From positions 2,108,001 through 2,172,000 of the forward strand of contig NZ_CP032630.1 of NCBI RefSeq assembly GCF_003627075.1: a stretch of 64,000 bases of DNA. The letters are read 5' to 3'. Numbering within the stretch: position 1 is the stretch's first letter; every line of letters begins with the position of its first letter. Under the pieces are notes generated by a model. It was not told where the DNA came from, did not search any database, and saw only the letters and a list, made by a program, of their open reading frames with translations. Position numbers and translations under genes: made by a program. Of this stretch, positions 41,192 to 48,968 are shown in pieces. This stretch comes from Protaetiibacter intestinalis. GTDB lineage: Bacteria; Actinomycetota; Actinomycetes; Actinomycetales; Microbacteriaceae.

Positions 41192-41226
41192 GGTTGAGTA
41201 GCCCGCGGAGCGGGCGTATCGAAACC
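41192..41226 (-). repeat. 35-bp palindromic repeat between divergent promoters
   Basis: Minus-strand reading GGTTTCGATAC, central GCCCGC hairpin, ACTCAACC. It is exactly 35 bases long. It fills the -35 positions of both the ffh and the gamma carbonic anhydrase promoters. Confidence 0.85.
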
Positions 41227-41243
41227 CCCGCGCCCACGGCGCC

Positions 41244-41249
41244 TAGAAT
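41244..41249 (+). promoter_or_regulatory. ffh: -10 element TAGAAT for ffh
   Basis: TAGAAT lies nine bases before the ATG at 41259, slightly longer than the usual six. Confidence 0.55.
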
Positions 41250-41258
41250 AAGGCGGTC

Positions 41259-42821
41259 ATGGCAACCTTCGGCACGCTCTCCGACCGGCTCACTCAGACC
41301 TTCAAGAACCTCCGCACCAAGGGCAAGCTCAGCCCCGCGGATGTCGACGGCACGGTGCGCGAGATCCGTCGCGCCCTGCTCGACGCGGATGTCGCCCTCG
41401 AGGTGGTGAAGGACTTCACCGGCAGGGTGCGCGAGCGCGCCCTCTCGGACGAGGTCAACAAGGCGCTCAACCCCGCCCAGCAGGTGGTGCAGATCGTCAA
41501 CGAGGAGCTCGTCGCGATCCTCGGCGGGCAGCAGCGCAAGCTCGAGTTCGCGAAGAAGCCGCCGACCGTCATCATGCTCGCGGGCCTCCAGGGTGCCGGC
41601 AAGACGACCCTCGCGGGCAAGCTCGCGAAGTGGCTCAAGAAGGAGGGGCACACGCCCCTGCTCGTGGCATCCGACCTCCAGCGTCCGAACGCCGTCACCC
41701 AGCTGCAGGTGGTGGGCGAGCAGGCGGGCGTGCCCGTGTTCGCGCCCGAGCCCGGCAACGGTGTCGGCGACCCGGTGAAGGTCGCCAAGAACGGCGTCGC
41801 GGAGGCCGAGCGCAAGCAGTTCGACGTCGTCATCGTCGACACGGCCGGCCGCCTCGGCATCGACGCCGAGCTCATGAAGCAGGCCGCGAACATCCGGAAG
41901 GCCGTCGACCCCGACGAGGTGCTGTTCGTCATCGACTCGCTCACCGGTCAGGACGCCGTCAACACGGCGCGCGCCTTCCAGGAGGGCGTCGACTTCACGG
42001 GCGTCGTGCTCACCAAGCTCGACGGCGACTCGCGCGGCGGCGCCGCGCTCTCGGTCGCCTCGGTCACCGGCCGGCCCATCATCTTCGCCTCCACGGGTGA
42101 GGGTCTCGACGACTTCGAGCCCTTCCACCCCGACCGCATGGCGTCCCGCATCCTCGACCTCGGCGACATCCTCACCCTCATCGAGCAGGCGCAGGCCGCG
42201 TTCGACGAGGAGGAGGCGCTCAAGGTCGCGGAGAAGTTCCGCACCGACTCCTTCACGCTCGACGACTTCCTCGGGCAGATGCAGCAGCTCAAGAAGATGG
42301 GCTCGCTCAAGGGCATGCTCGGGATGCTGCCCGGCGCCCGCGGCATGAAGGACCAGCTCGAGAACTTCGACGAGCGCGAACTCACCCGCACGGAGGCGAT
42401 CATCCAGTCGATGACGCCCGCCGAGCGGCAGAACACGAAGCTGCTGAACGGTTCGCGGCGCCTGCGCATCGCCAAGGGCTCCGGCATGACCGTGACGGAC
42501 GTCAACCAGCTCGTCGCGCGCTTCGAGCAGGCCGCCAAGATGATGAAGACGGTCGCCAAGGGCGGCGTGCCGCAGGTGCCCGGCATGGGCCCGATCCCCG
42601 GCGCGCACGGCGGCAAGAAGCAGCAGGCCAAGAAGAAGGGCTCGCGCTCCGGCAACCCTGCCAAGCGCGCCGCCGAGAACGCGGCGATCGCCCAGGGCGT
42701 CAAGCCGGGCGCGGCATCCGCTCCCTCGGGCTCCGGCTTCGGCCTCGGCGCCGGTGGAGGCCAGAAGCCCCCCACCGAGGAGGAGCTGGCCGCCCTGCAG
42801 AGGATGCTCGGCCGCCGCTAG
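41259..42821 (+). CDS. ffh: Signal recognition particle protein Ffh
   Basis: A 520-residue SRP54 homologue that binds signal peptides and 4.5S/6S RNA. It has an N domain, a G domain with 'GLQGAGKTTLAGKLAKWL', 'VIVDTAGRLGIDAELM' and 'LTKLDGDSRGGAALS', and a methionine-rich M domain from about 330 ('GSLKGMLGMLPGARGMKDQL'). The RNA-binding 'RIAKGSGMTVTDVNQL' and a basic, disordered C-terminal tail follow. Its stop codon TAG is also the first three bases of the next gene's -10 element. Confidence 0.97.
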   Translation: MATFGTLSDRLTQTFKNLRTKGKLSPADVDGTVREIRRALLDADVALEVVKDFTGRVRERALSDEVNKALNPAQQVVQIVNEELVAILGGQQRKLEFAKKPPTVIMLAGLQGAGKTTLAGKLAKWLKKEGHTPLLVASDLQRPNAVTQLQVVGEQAGVPVFAPEPGNGVGDPVKVAKNGVAEAERKQFDVVIVDTAGRLGIDAELMKQAANIRKAVDPDEVLFVIDSLTGQDAVNTARAFQEGVDFTGVVLTKLDGDSRGGAALSVASVTGRPIIFASTGEGLDDFEPFHPDRMASRILDLGDILTLIEQAQAAFDEEEALKVAEKFRTDSFTLDDFLGQMQQLKKMGSLKGMLGMLPGARGMKDQLENFDERELTRTEAIIQSMTPAERQNTKLLNGSRRLRIAKGSGMTVTDVNQLVARFEQAAKMMKTVAKGGVPQVPGMGPIPGAHGGKKQQAKKKGSRSGNPAKRAAENAAIAQGVKPGAASAPSGSGFGLGAGGGQKPPTEEELAALQRMLGRR

Positions 42822-42824
42822 CGT
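42819..42824 (+). promoter_or_regulatory. Leaderless -10 TAGCGT overlapping the ffh stop codon
   Basis: TAGCGT starts with the ffh stop TAG (42819-42821). Six bases later the GTG of the LLM gene begins at 42831. Confidence 0.6.
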
Positions 42825-42830
42825 GGACGG

Positions 42831-43637
42831 GTGACCGACAAGCCGATCAGAATCGCCATCCAGCTCGCCCCGCAGCACGCCGACTACGCCGTCATCCGGG
42901 ATGCGGTGCGCCGCGTCGAGGACCTCGGCGCCGACGTCGTCTTCAACTGGGACCACTTCTTCCCGCTCTCGGGCGATCCCGACGGCCTGCACTACGAGGC
43001 CTGGACGATGCTCGCGGCGATCGCCGAGAGCACGTCCCGCATCGAGTTCGGCCCGCTCGTGAACTGCAACTCGTACCGCAACCCCGACCTGCAGGCCGAC
43101 ATGGCCCGCACCGTCGACCACATCTCGGCGAAGGGCGGGGTGGGCCGGTTCATCTTCGGCACCGGCTCCGGATGGTTCGAGCGCGACTATGAGGAGTACG
43201 GCTACGACTTCGGCACGGTCGGCTCGCGCCTCGACGCGCTCGCGGAGGACCTGCCGCGCATCCGGGCCCGCTGGGAGATGCTGAACCCGGCGCCGACCCG
43301 GCGCATCCCGATCCTCATCGGGGGCGGTGGAGAGAAGAAGACCCTGCGGCTCGTGGCCGAGCACGCCGACATCTGGCACTCGTTCTCCGACCCGGAGACC
43401 CTCGAGCGCAAGCTCGCCATCCTCGACGAGCACTGCGCCGCGGTGGGCCGCGACCGGGGCGAGATCGAGATCTCGACGGGCGTCTCGGTGCGCGGGATGG
43501 GGTCGCTCGACCCGCACGTGCTCGAGCGTCAGTACGCGCTCGGCGTGCGCCTGTTCGAGGCGTCCGCATCCGGCCCCGACTACGACCTCGCCCCGCTCGA
43601 GCAGCTGCTCGCCTGGCGAGCCTCCTTCGGCGCCTGA
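42831..43637 (+). CDS. F420-dependent LLM oxidoreductase, short type
   Basis: A 268-residue LLM TIM barrel, shorter than the other three in the window. 'VEDLGADVVFNWDHFFPLSGDPDGLHYEAWTML' near 28-60, 'RIEFGPLVNCNSYRNPDLQADMARTVDHIS' and 'FIFGTGSGWFERDYEEYGY' are typical of actinobacterial F420-dependent LLM enzymes. The substrate is unknown. It follows ffh after nine bases but has its own promoter signal. A complete 76-bp repeat fills the gap to the convergent gene at 43725. Confidence 0.85.
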   Translation: MTDKPIRIAIQLAPQHADYAVIRDAVRRVEDLGADVVFNWDHFFPLSGDPDGLHYEAWTMLAAIAESTSRIEFGPLVNCNSYRNPDLQADMARTVDHISAKGGVGRFIFGTGSGWFERDYEEYGYDFGTVGSRLDALAEDLPRIRARWEMLNPAPTRRIPILIGGGGEKKTLRLVAEHADIWHSFSDPETLERKLAILDEHCAAVGRDRGEIEISTGVSVRGMGSLDPHVLERQYALGVRLFEASASGPDYDLAPLEQLLAWRASFGA

Positions 43638-43643
43638 GAGGGG

Positions 43644-43719
43644 TGTCAAACGCTGCAGCGCCGGGCTCCCGGCGGCGGTGATCGCCGGCGCGCGAGGGCT
43701 GACGCTGCAGCGTTTGACA
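43644..43719. repeat. 76-bp palindromic repeat, complete copy
   Basis: TGTCAAACGCTGCAGCG (43644-43660) and its exact reverse complement (43703-43719) flank a 42-base centre. It occupies nearly the entire 87-base gap between two convergent genes, so here it could also serve as a bidirectional terminator. Confidence 0.9.
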
Positions 43720-43724
43720 GAGGA

Positions 43725-44153
43725 TCAGCGGGCGAAGCCGCCCGCCACCTCGTCGAGCGCCGCGCCGAGGCCCTTCTGGAGCTCGGGCGAGCCGGCGCCG
43801 ACGAACTCACGTGCCTTCTCGATCGCGAGCACCACGAACGGGTCGGAGAAGTCCTCGAAGCGACGGGGCGGGAAGGGGCGGGGCCACTTCGTGCCGCACC
43901 AGTCCCAGAAGTCGTCGTACGCCGACAGGGCGCGCACGGTGCCCTCCGCTCCGGCCTTCTCCCGCGGCACCGAGGCCACGGCCGCGGTCGCCGCGTGCGA
44001 GAGCGCGACGGCGCTCTTCGCCGGAAGTACGGTCGCGAGCACCCGCACCACCTGCGACGCGATCACCGCGTCGAGCTGGTGCGTGAAACGCGCCCGGATG
44101 AGCAGCTGCCACGGCACGTTGTCGGCGCCGGGGAAGTGTTCGGGATCCCACAT
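43725..44153 (-). CDS. Conserved-looking small protein of unknown function
   Basis: A 142-residue soluble protein opening MWDPEHFPGADNVPWQ and rich in Ala and aromatic residues, with no signal peptide or membrane helix. I do not recognise the family. The ATG at 44153 has a strong ribosome site (GAAGGAGAG), so it is translated from a leadered message. It lies downstream of the glutamate-cysteine-ligase-like gene, from which it is separated by a hairpin. Confidence 0.7.
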   Translation of the reverse strand: MWDPEHFPGADNVPWQLLIRARFTHQLDAVIASQVVRVLATVLPAKSAVALSHAATAAVASVPREKAGAEGTVRALSAYDDFWDWCGTKWPRPFPPRRFEDFSDPFVVLAIEKAREFVGAGSPELQKGLGAALDEVAGGFAR

Positions 44154-44173
44154 GATGACTCTCCTTCTTTCGC

Positions 44174-44191
44174 CGGCCCCGCACGGGGCCG
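44174..44191 (-). terminator. Small GC hairpin between the YbdK-type ligase and the 43725 gene
   Basis: CGGCCCCG (44174-44181) and CGGGGCCG (44184-44191) form an 8-bp stem with a tiny loop, 52 bases after the ligase stop. There is no T-run. It may be a weak terminator or processing site. Confidence 0.4.
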
Positions 44192-44242
44192 TCGCAGAAG
44201 AGGAGCGGATGCGGCGGACGGTGATACCTCGGGGCGCGCCGC

Positions 44243-45388
44243 TCACCCCGCGGAGCCGGGGGCTCCGCGGAACTCGCGGATGAGGTGGGCGGCGACCGCG
44301 CGCAGGTCGCCGCCCGCGTCGTCCGCCACGCGCAGCTGCCGCTGGTAGCTCGCGCCCGTCGCGAGCGTCGTGCGCACGCCCTCGAGCTCGTCGCGGCATC
44401 CGAGCTCCGCGGCGACCGGGAGCAGCACATCCAGCAGCTCCTCGAGGTGGGCGACCACGGGGCGCTCGACGCCCGCGCGGTCGACGATGAGCTCCGCGTC
44501 GAGTCCGTAGCGCGCCGCCCGCCACTTGTTCTCGCGGTGGTACCAGGGCTGCAGGACGGGCAGCTCTCGCCCCGCGTCGAGCTCCCGTGAGAGGTGCTCG
44601 ACGAGGCTCTGGGTGAGCGCGGCGATCGCGGCGAGCTCGGCGATCGTCGACACGCCGTCGCACGCGCGCACCTCGATCGTGCCCCAGCGCGGAGCCGGGC
44701 GGATGTCCCAGCGCACCTCCGTCGCATCCTCCATGACGCCCGTGCGCACCATGTCGTCGAGGTAGCCCTCGTACGCCGCCCAGTCGGGCAGCGGCCACGG
44801 CAGGCCCGCCGTCGGCAGCTGCTGGAAGACGAGGGCGCGGTTGGACGCGTAGCCGGTGCGCTCGCCCGCCCAGAACGGGCTCGAGGCGCTGAGCGCCTGC
44901 AGGTGCGGCAGGTAGCAGCCGAGCGCCCCGATGAGCGGCATCACCTTGCGCACGTCCTCGACGCCGACGTGCACGTGCACGCCCCAGATCATCATGTTGC
45001 GACCCCACCACTGGGTGCGCTCGACGAGCGTGTGGTACCTCGTCTTGTCGGTCACCGCCTGGTCGAACCACCTCGCGAAGGGGTGGCTGCCGGCGCACAT
45101 GAGCTCGATGCCGCGCGGGTCGGTCTGCACCCGCAGCGCCGCGATCGCGGCGGCGATGTCGCCGATCGCCTCCGGCACGTCGCGCCCCACGCCGCTCGTG
45201 ATCTCGACGGTGTTGGTGAGCAGCTCGGCCGTGGCGGTGTGCCGGGCGTCGGGGGATGCGGATGCCGTGACCTGCTCGATGATCTCCGGCCCTCGGCCCA
45301 CGAGCTCGCCGGTGGCCGGGTCGACGAGCATCAGCTCCCACTCGACCCCGACCGTGCTGCGCCGGGACGGCGCGAAGGCGAGCTCCAT
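44243..45388 (-). CDS. Carboxylate-amine ligase, YbdK/GCS2 family
   Basis: A 381-residue member of the glutamate-cysteine ligase type 2 family. 'STVGVEWELMLVDPATGELVG' near 11-31, 'TNTVEITSGVG', 'HVHVGVEDVRKVM' and 'RWDIRPAPRWGTIEVRACDGV' form the glutamine-synthetase-like active site. Family members have weak or strong glutamate-cysteine ligase activity or ligate other amines. Actinobacteria use mycothiol, so glutathione synthesis is not implied. CAGACT at 45396-45401 (minus strand) lies seven bases before the ATG. It is divergent from the EamA transporter gene. Confidence 0.9.
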   Translation of the reverse strand: MELAFAPSRRSTVGVEWELMLVDPATGELVGRGPEIIEQVTASASPDARHTATAELLTNTVEITSGVGRDVPEAIGDIAAAIAALRVQTDPRGIELMCAGSHPFARWFDQAVTDKTRYHTLVERTQWWGRNMMIWGVHVHVGVEDVRKVMPLIGALGCYLPHLQALSASSPFWAGERTGYASNRALVFQQLPTAGLPWPLPDWAAYEGYLDDMVRTGVMEDATEVRWDIRPAPRWGTIEVRACDGVSTIAELAAIAALTQSLVEHLSRELDAGRELPVLQPWYHRENKWRAARYGLDAELIVDRAGVERPVVAHLEELLDVLLPVAAELGCRDELEGVRTTLATGASYQRQLRVADDAGGDLRAVAAHLIREFRGAPGSAG

Positions 45389-45475
45389 GCGGGTGAGTCT
45401 GGCATCCGGGGGGCCGTGGCGGGAATGGCTTGTCATCTGGCGGAATGAGGCGTATCGGGTGTCGGATGCCGCGCG

Positions 45476-45481
45476 TAGCGT
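45476..45481 (+). promoter_or_regulatory. Leaderless -10 TAGCGT for the EamA transporter
   Basis: TAGCGT, six bases, ATG 45488. Confidence 0.6.
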
Positions 45482-45487
45482 GACCGG

Positions 45488-46414
45488 ATGCCCCGCATCC
45501 GCCTCTCCCCGCTCGTGATCGCCGCGATCTCCTTCACGATCCTCGCCTGGGCGAGCGCCTTCATCGTGATCCGGGGCGTCGCCCCCGAGATCGGGGGCGG
45601 TGCGCTGGCGCTCGGGCGACTCGCGATCGGTACGGCGGCCCTCGGCGTGCTCGCGCTCGTCACCCGCGGCTGGCTGCGCCCCACACGGCGCGAGTGGGCG
45701 CTGCTGCTGCTCTACGGCGTCGCCTGGTTCGGCGCCTACAACGTGACCCTCAACCTCGCCGAGCACACGCTCGACGCGGGCACCACGGCGATGATCGTCG
45801 GCATCGGGCCGATCCTCATCGCGCTCGGGGCGGGGGTGCTGCTCGGCGAGGGCGTGCCGCGCTGGCTCGCGATCGGCGCGGGCGTCGCGTTCTCGGGTGT
45901 CGTGCTCATCGGCCTCGCCACGAGCGTGTTCGGCGCCGGCGGCCACGTGGATGTCGCGGGAGTGCTCTGGGCGCTCGCCTCGGCCGTCACCTACGCCACC
46001 GGGGTGCTCGCGCAGAAGCCGCTCGTGCGGCGGCTGCCCGCCGTGCAGGTCACCTTCCTCGGATGCGCGATCGGCCTGCTCGCGTGCCTGCCGTTCGCGG
46101 GCCAGCTCGTCGCGGAGGCCACGCACGCGTCCGCGGGGGCGCTGTGGGGCGTCGTCTACCTCGGCGTCGTGCCCACCGCCCTGGCCTTCACGACGTGGGG
46201 GTACGCGCTCGCCCGGGTGCCCGCGGGGCAGCTCGGCATCTCGACCTACCTCGTGCCGCCGATCGCGATCCTCGCGGGCTGGGCGGTGTTCCAGGAGGTG
46301 CCGACGGTGCTCGCGGTGGTCGGCGGCGTGCTGTGCCTGACGGGGGTCGCGCTGTCCCGGCGGCGCCCCGCGCCGCGGGTGAGTGGCACCACCCCTCAGG
46401 TCGTGCCAGAATAG
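45488..46414 (+). CDS. EamA/DMT-family transporter
   Basis: A 308-residue inner-membrane protein with ten predicted helices in two EamA repeats ('ILAWASAFIVIRGVAPEIGGGALALGRL' and 'GVLWALASAVTYATGVLAQKPLV'). DMT transporters usually export amino acids or other metabolites; the substrate is unknown. The stop overlaps the -10 of the rpsP promoter. Confidence 0.92.
   Translation: MPRIRLSPLVIAAISFTILAWASAFIVIRGVAPEIGGGALALGRLAIGTAALGVLALVTRGWLRPTRREWALLLLYGVAWFGAYNVTLNLAEHTLDAGTTAMIVGIGPILIALGAGVLLGEGVPRWLAIGAGVAFSGVVLIGLATSVFGAGGHVDVAGVLWALASAVTYATGVLAQKPLVRRLPAVQVTFLGCAIGLLACLPFAGQLVAEATHASAGALWGVVYLGVVPTALAFTTWGYALARVPAGQLGISTYLVPPIAILAGWAVFQEVPTVLAVVGGVLCLTGVALSRRRPAPRVSGTTPQVVPE
46407..46412 (+). 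promoter_or_regulatory. rpsP: -10 element CAGAAT for rpsP
   Basis: CAGAAT within GTGCCAGAATAG lies 131 bases before the rpsP start, leaving a long leader. The same CAGAAT hexamer precedes rplS at 60945. No clear -35 is visible. Confidence 0.45.
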
Positions 46415-46543
46415 TGTGTTGGAGCCGCGCAGCCCGACCCTCTATCAGGCGCGACGGATCCCCATCCAGAGCTTTCTGCCGGAGTGTGCCCCCACGCGCA
46501 CGGGAGCAGTTCGAACCCCTACACACACGTTTTCAGGAGAATT

Positions 46544-47029
46544 GTGGCTGTCAAGATCCGCCTCAAGCGGCTCGGCAAGATCCGTGCCCCGTACTACCGC
46601 ATCGTCGTCGCCGACTCGCGCACCAAGCGCGATGGTCGCGTGATCGAGGAGATCGGCAAGTACCACCCCACCGAGGAGCCCTCGCTCATCGAGGTCGACT
46701 CGGAGCGCGCCCAGTACTGGCTCGGCGTCGGCGCGCAGCCGACCGAGCAGGTGCTCGCGCTGCTCAAGCTCACCGGCGACTGGGGAACCTTCAAGGGTGA
46801 GAAGGGCGCCAAGAGCACCGTCAAGACCAAGGAGGCTCCGGTCGCCTTCGTCGCCGACGAGAAGAAGAAGCCGGTGCTGAAGCCCAAGGCCGAGAAGAAG
46901 GCCCCCGTCGAGGAGGCCGTGGCCGAGGTCGTCGAGGACGCGGATGCCGCGACCGCCGACGCCGAGGAGCTCGCCGTCGAGGCCGTCGAGGCCGAGGCGG
47001 ACGCCCAGGCCGACGCCGACAAGGAGTAA
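46544..47029 (+). CDS. rpsP: 30S ribosomal protein S16 with long C-terminal tail
   Basis: A 161-residue S16. The first 80 residues are the conserved fold ('[20 protein letters not shown]', '[11 protein letters not shown]'). The rest is a Lys/Ala/Glu-rich tail found in many actinobacterial S16 proteins, longer than the 80-90 residues of other bacteria. The GTG at 46544 has AGGAGA upstream. It heads rpsP-khpA-rimM. Confidence 0.97.
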   Translation: MAVKIRLKRLGKIRAPYYRIVVADSRTKRDGRVIEEIGKYHPTEEPSLIEVDSERAQYWLGVGAQPTEQVLALLKLTGDWGTFKGEKGAKSTVKTKEAPVAFVADEKKKPVLKPKAEKKAPVEEAVAEVVEDADAATADAEELAVEAVEAEADAQADADKE

Positions 47030-47032
47030 GTC

Positions 47033-47272
47033 GTGCTCGCATCCGCCCTCGAGCACCTCGTCAAGGGGATCGTCGATCACCCCGACGACGTGCAGGTGGA
47101 TTCGTCGAGCACTTCGCGCGGCGAGGTCCTCGAGGTGCGTGTGCACCCCGAGGACCTCGGCCGCGTCATCGGCCGCTCGGGGCGCACCGCGAAGGCGCTG
47201 CGTGCGCTCGTGACCGCGCTCGCCGACGGCCGTCGCGTGCGCGTCGACGTCGTCGACACCGACGCGGCGTGA
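47033..47272 (+). CDS. khpA: KH-domain RNA-binding protein KhpA
   Basis: A 79-residue single KH domain with the GxxG-type loop 'VIGRSGRTAKALRAL'. It binds RNA and, in Gram-positives, partners KhpB in post-transcriptional control. The GTG start is three bases after the rpsP stop, and the stop overlaps the rimM GTG. The location between rpsP and rimM is standard. Confidence 0.93.
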   Translation: MLASALEHLVKGIVDHPDDVQVDSSSTSRGEVLEVRVHPEDLGRVIGRSGRTAKALRALVTALADGRRVRVDVVDTDAA

Positions 47273-47904
47273 GCGGGGCCAAGCGCCCCGGCACCACCCA
47301 GCTGCGCGTCGGGCGGCTCGTCAAGGCGCACGGTCTGAAGGGCGCGCTGAAGCTCGAGCTCTACACCGACGACCCCGCCAAGCGCTTCGTGCCCGGAGCC
47401 ACCTTCTCGCTGCAGGTGCCCACCTCCTCGCCCTGGCACGGCAAGACCCTCGAACTCGTCGAGCTGCGCTGGTACAACTCGCATCCGGTCGCGTTCTTCG
47501 AGGGCGTCGCCGACCGCACCGTCGCCGAGACGCTCGTCAAGGCGATCCTGTGGATCGACGCCGACGTGACCGGCGAGGAGGAGCCCGACGCCTGGTACGA
47601 CCACCAGCTGGTGGGCCTGCGCGCGCTGCGCGACGGCGTCGAGGTGGGGCGGATCGCGCGCGTCGAGCACCTGCCCGCCCAGGATCTGCTCGTCGTCAAG
47701 GCGGCCGAGCGCGAGGTGCTCGTGCCGTTCGTCGCCGCGATCGTGCCGAGCGTCGACATCGCCGCCGGCACCGTGACCCTCACCCCGCCGGCCGGCCTCT
47801 TCGAGGACCTCCCCGACGACGCCGACCCCGATGCCGATGCCGCTGCCGCATCCGCATCCGCATCCGATTCCGTTCGGGAGGACGACGCGCCGACCGAGGC
47901 GTGA
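47269..47904 (+). CDS. rimM: Ribosome maturation factor RimM with repeat-derived C-terminus
   Basis: A 211-residue RimM, which assists 30S head assembly with S19. The N-terminal beta-barrel ('LRVGRLVKAHGLKGALKLEL') and PRC-barrel ('WYDHQLVGLRAL', 'LLVVKAAEREVLVPFVAAIVP') are complete by about residue 180. The last ten residues, from 'VREDDAP' on, are encoded by the left arm and loop of a 71-bp palindrome, preceded by a short Asp/Ala/Ser repeat. The GTG overlaps the khpA stop. Normally trmD follows; here it is 7 kb away. Confidence 0.95.
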   Translation: MSGAKRPGTTQLRVGRLVKAHGLKGALKLELYTDDPAKRFVPGATFSLQVPTSSPWHGKTLELVELRWYNSHPVAFFEGVADRTVAETLVKAILWIDADVTGEEEPDAWYDHQLVGLRALRDGVEVGRIARVEHLPAQDLLVVKAAEREVLVPFVAAIVPSVDIAAGTVTLTPPAGLFEDLPDDADPDADAAAASASASDSVREDDAPTEA

Positions 47905-47941
47905 TCTCCGCACCGCCTGCGGCGTGTCATCCTCCCGAACG
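47871..47941. repeat. 71-bp palindromic repeat, copy 1 (inside rimM and endonuclease 3' ends)
   Basis: 22-base arms at 47871-47892 and 47920-47941 (core CGTTCGGGAGGA and its complement) with two mismatches and a 27-base loop. The left arm is coding for rimM. The right arm contains the stop codon of the convergent endonuclease gene. Confidence 0.92.
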
Positions 47942-48787
47942 AAGACCGGCCGCACGCCAGAGGTGCTGTCCGCGCGCCACGAGGTCTCGGATGACGGCGA
48001 GCGTGAGCGGCCAGTCCCGGAGGATCTGCCGGATGTCGAGACGGATGACGAGGTAGCCTCGCGCGGTCAGCAGCAGGTCGCGCTCGCGGTCGCGTGCCCG
48101 CGCGAGCGGGTCGTCGTGGTGGGCGCGGCCATCGCACTCGATGACGAGACGGTCGCCCACGAGGAGGTCGAGTCGACCGATGCCGTCGACGTGCACCTGA
48201 CTCCGGGCCAGGATGCCGGCGACGAGCAGACGGTAGCGCACGAGCGTCTCGAACCCGGATTCGGCGAGCGGGTCGACCAGCGGCAGCAGCCGTGCGCCGC
48301 GGCGCGTGTCGGAGAGGAGACGTTCGAGCTCGCCGAGGGTGATCGCGCCCGAGTTGAGCGCGGAGTCGACCACGCAGAGCGCGGCCTCGACACTCAGGCA
48401 GTCCGCCAGGTCCCGGAGCACCGTCGCCACCGGGTCGACGAGGGCGTGCCCCTGTCGCCACTCGCGGCCGCGCCAGTGCACGATCGCGTCGGCGGGGGGC
48501 CGCGCGTGCCCCGAGTGGTGCGGGATCGACAGGTGCAGCCCCGGCTCGTCGAGCACCCAGAGCCCGTGCCGTCGGGCCGCCGTCGCGCAGCCCACCCGGC
48601 CGCCCGCGGATGCCGCCGCGAAGAGTGCGAGATCGGCGGAGGCGGTGGCGACCCATCCTCGCCGGGGTCGTCGCACGAGGCCGGTCCGCACCGCCGCTCC
48701 CGCCACCCACGGCGGCACGCCGAGCTCCCGGAGGGTCTCGACGTGCGCCACACCGTCGCAGCGCGCCAGGGCATCCAGCAGCATCAT
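47927..48787 (-). CDS. DUF559 (Vsr-like) endonuclease with AbiEi-type N-terminal domain
   Basis: A 286-residue protein. The N-terminal part resembles AbiEi-type winged-helix antitoxin domains ('CDGVAHVETLRELGVPPWVAGAAVRTGLVRRPRRGW'). The C-terminal part is a PD-(D/E)XK nuclease fold with 'ESGFETLVRYRLLVAG', 'IGRLDLLVGDRLVIECDGRAHHDD' and 'RDRERDLLLTARGY'. The ATG at 48787 is chosen because the upstream frame is Pro/Arg shadow. The last codons ('LRSGG') lie in the right arm of repeat copy 1, and copy 2 lies about 100 bases upstream of the start. Such proteins are common solitary genes in actinobacteria; the role is unknown. Confidence 0.85.
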   Translation of the reverse strand: MMLLDALARCDGVAHVETLRELGVPPWVAGAAVRTGLVRRPRRGWVATASADLALFAAASAGGRVGCATAARRHGLWVLDEPGLHLSIPHHSGHARPPADAIVHWRGREWRQGHALVDPVATVLRDLADCLSVEAALCVVDSALNSGAITLGELERLLSDTRRGARLLPLVDPLAESGFETLVRYRLLVAGILARSQVHVDGIGRLDLLVGDRLVIECDGRAHHDDPLARARDRERDLLLTARGYLVIRLDIRQILRDWPLTLAVIRDLVARGQHLWRAAGLRSGG

Positions 48788-48887
48788 CCGGACAGGGTGC
48801 CCCGCCTCGGTCGACCCCGGCCCCGCCCCGGCCCGGTCTCGTGGACACCGGCCCCATCCCGAAGCTGTGCAGGACCTCTCGACTCTT

Positions 48888-48958
48888 CGTTCGGGAGGAT
48901 GACACGCCGCATCCACACCCGCATCCGGGGTTCCCGCGGCGTGTCATCCTCCCGAACG
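48888..48958. repeat. 71-bp palindromic repeat, copy 2
   Basis: Arms 48888-48909 and 48937-48958 are perfect 22-base complements around a 27-base loop. It lies between the endonuclease gene and the hemD-type gene, ten bases beyond the hemD stop. Confidence 0.95.
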
Positions 48959-48968
48959 GAAATCCGCG

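Noticed and set aside
5512..43719. 76-bp repeats as MITEs with target-site duplications
   Set aside because: The bases flanking the complete copies show no convincing direct duplication, so classical DDE transposition is not supported.
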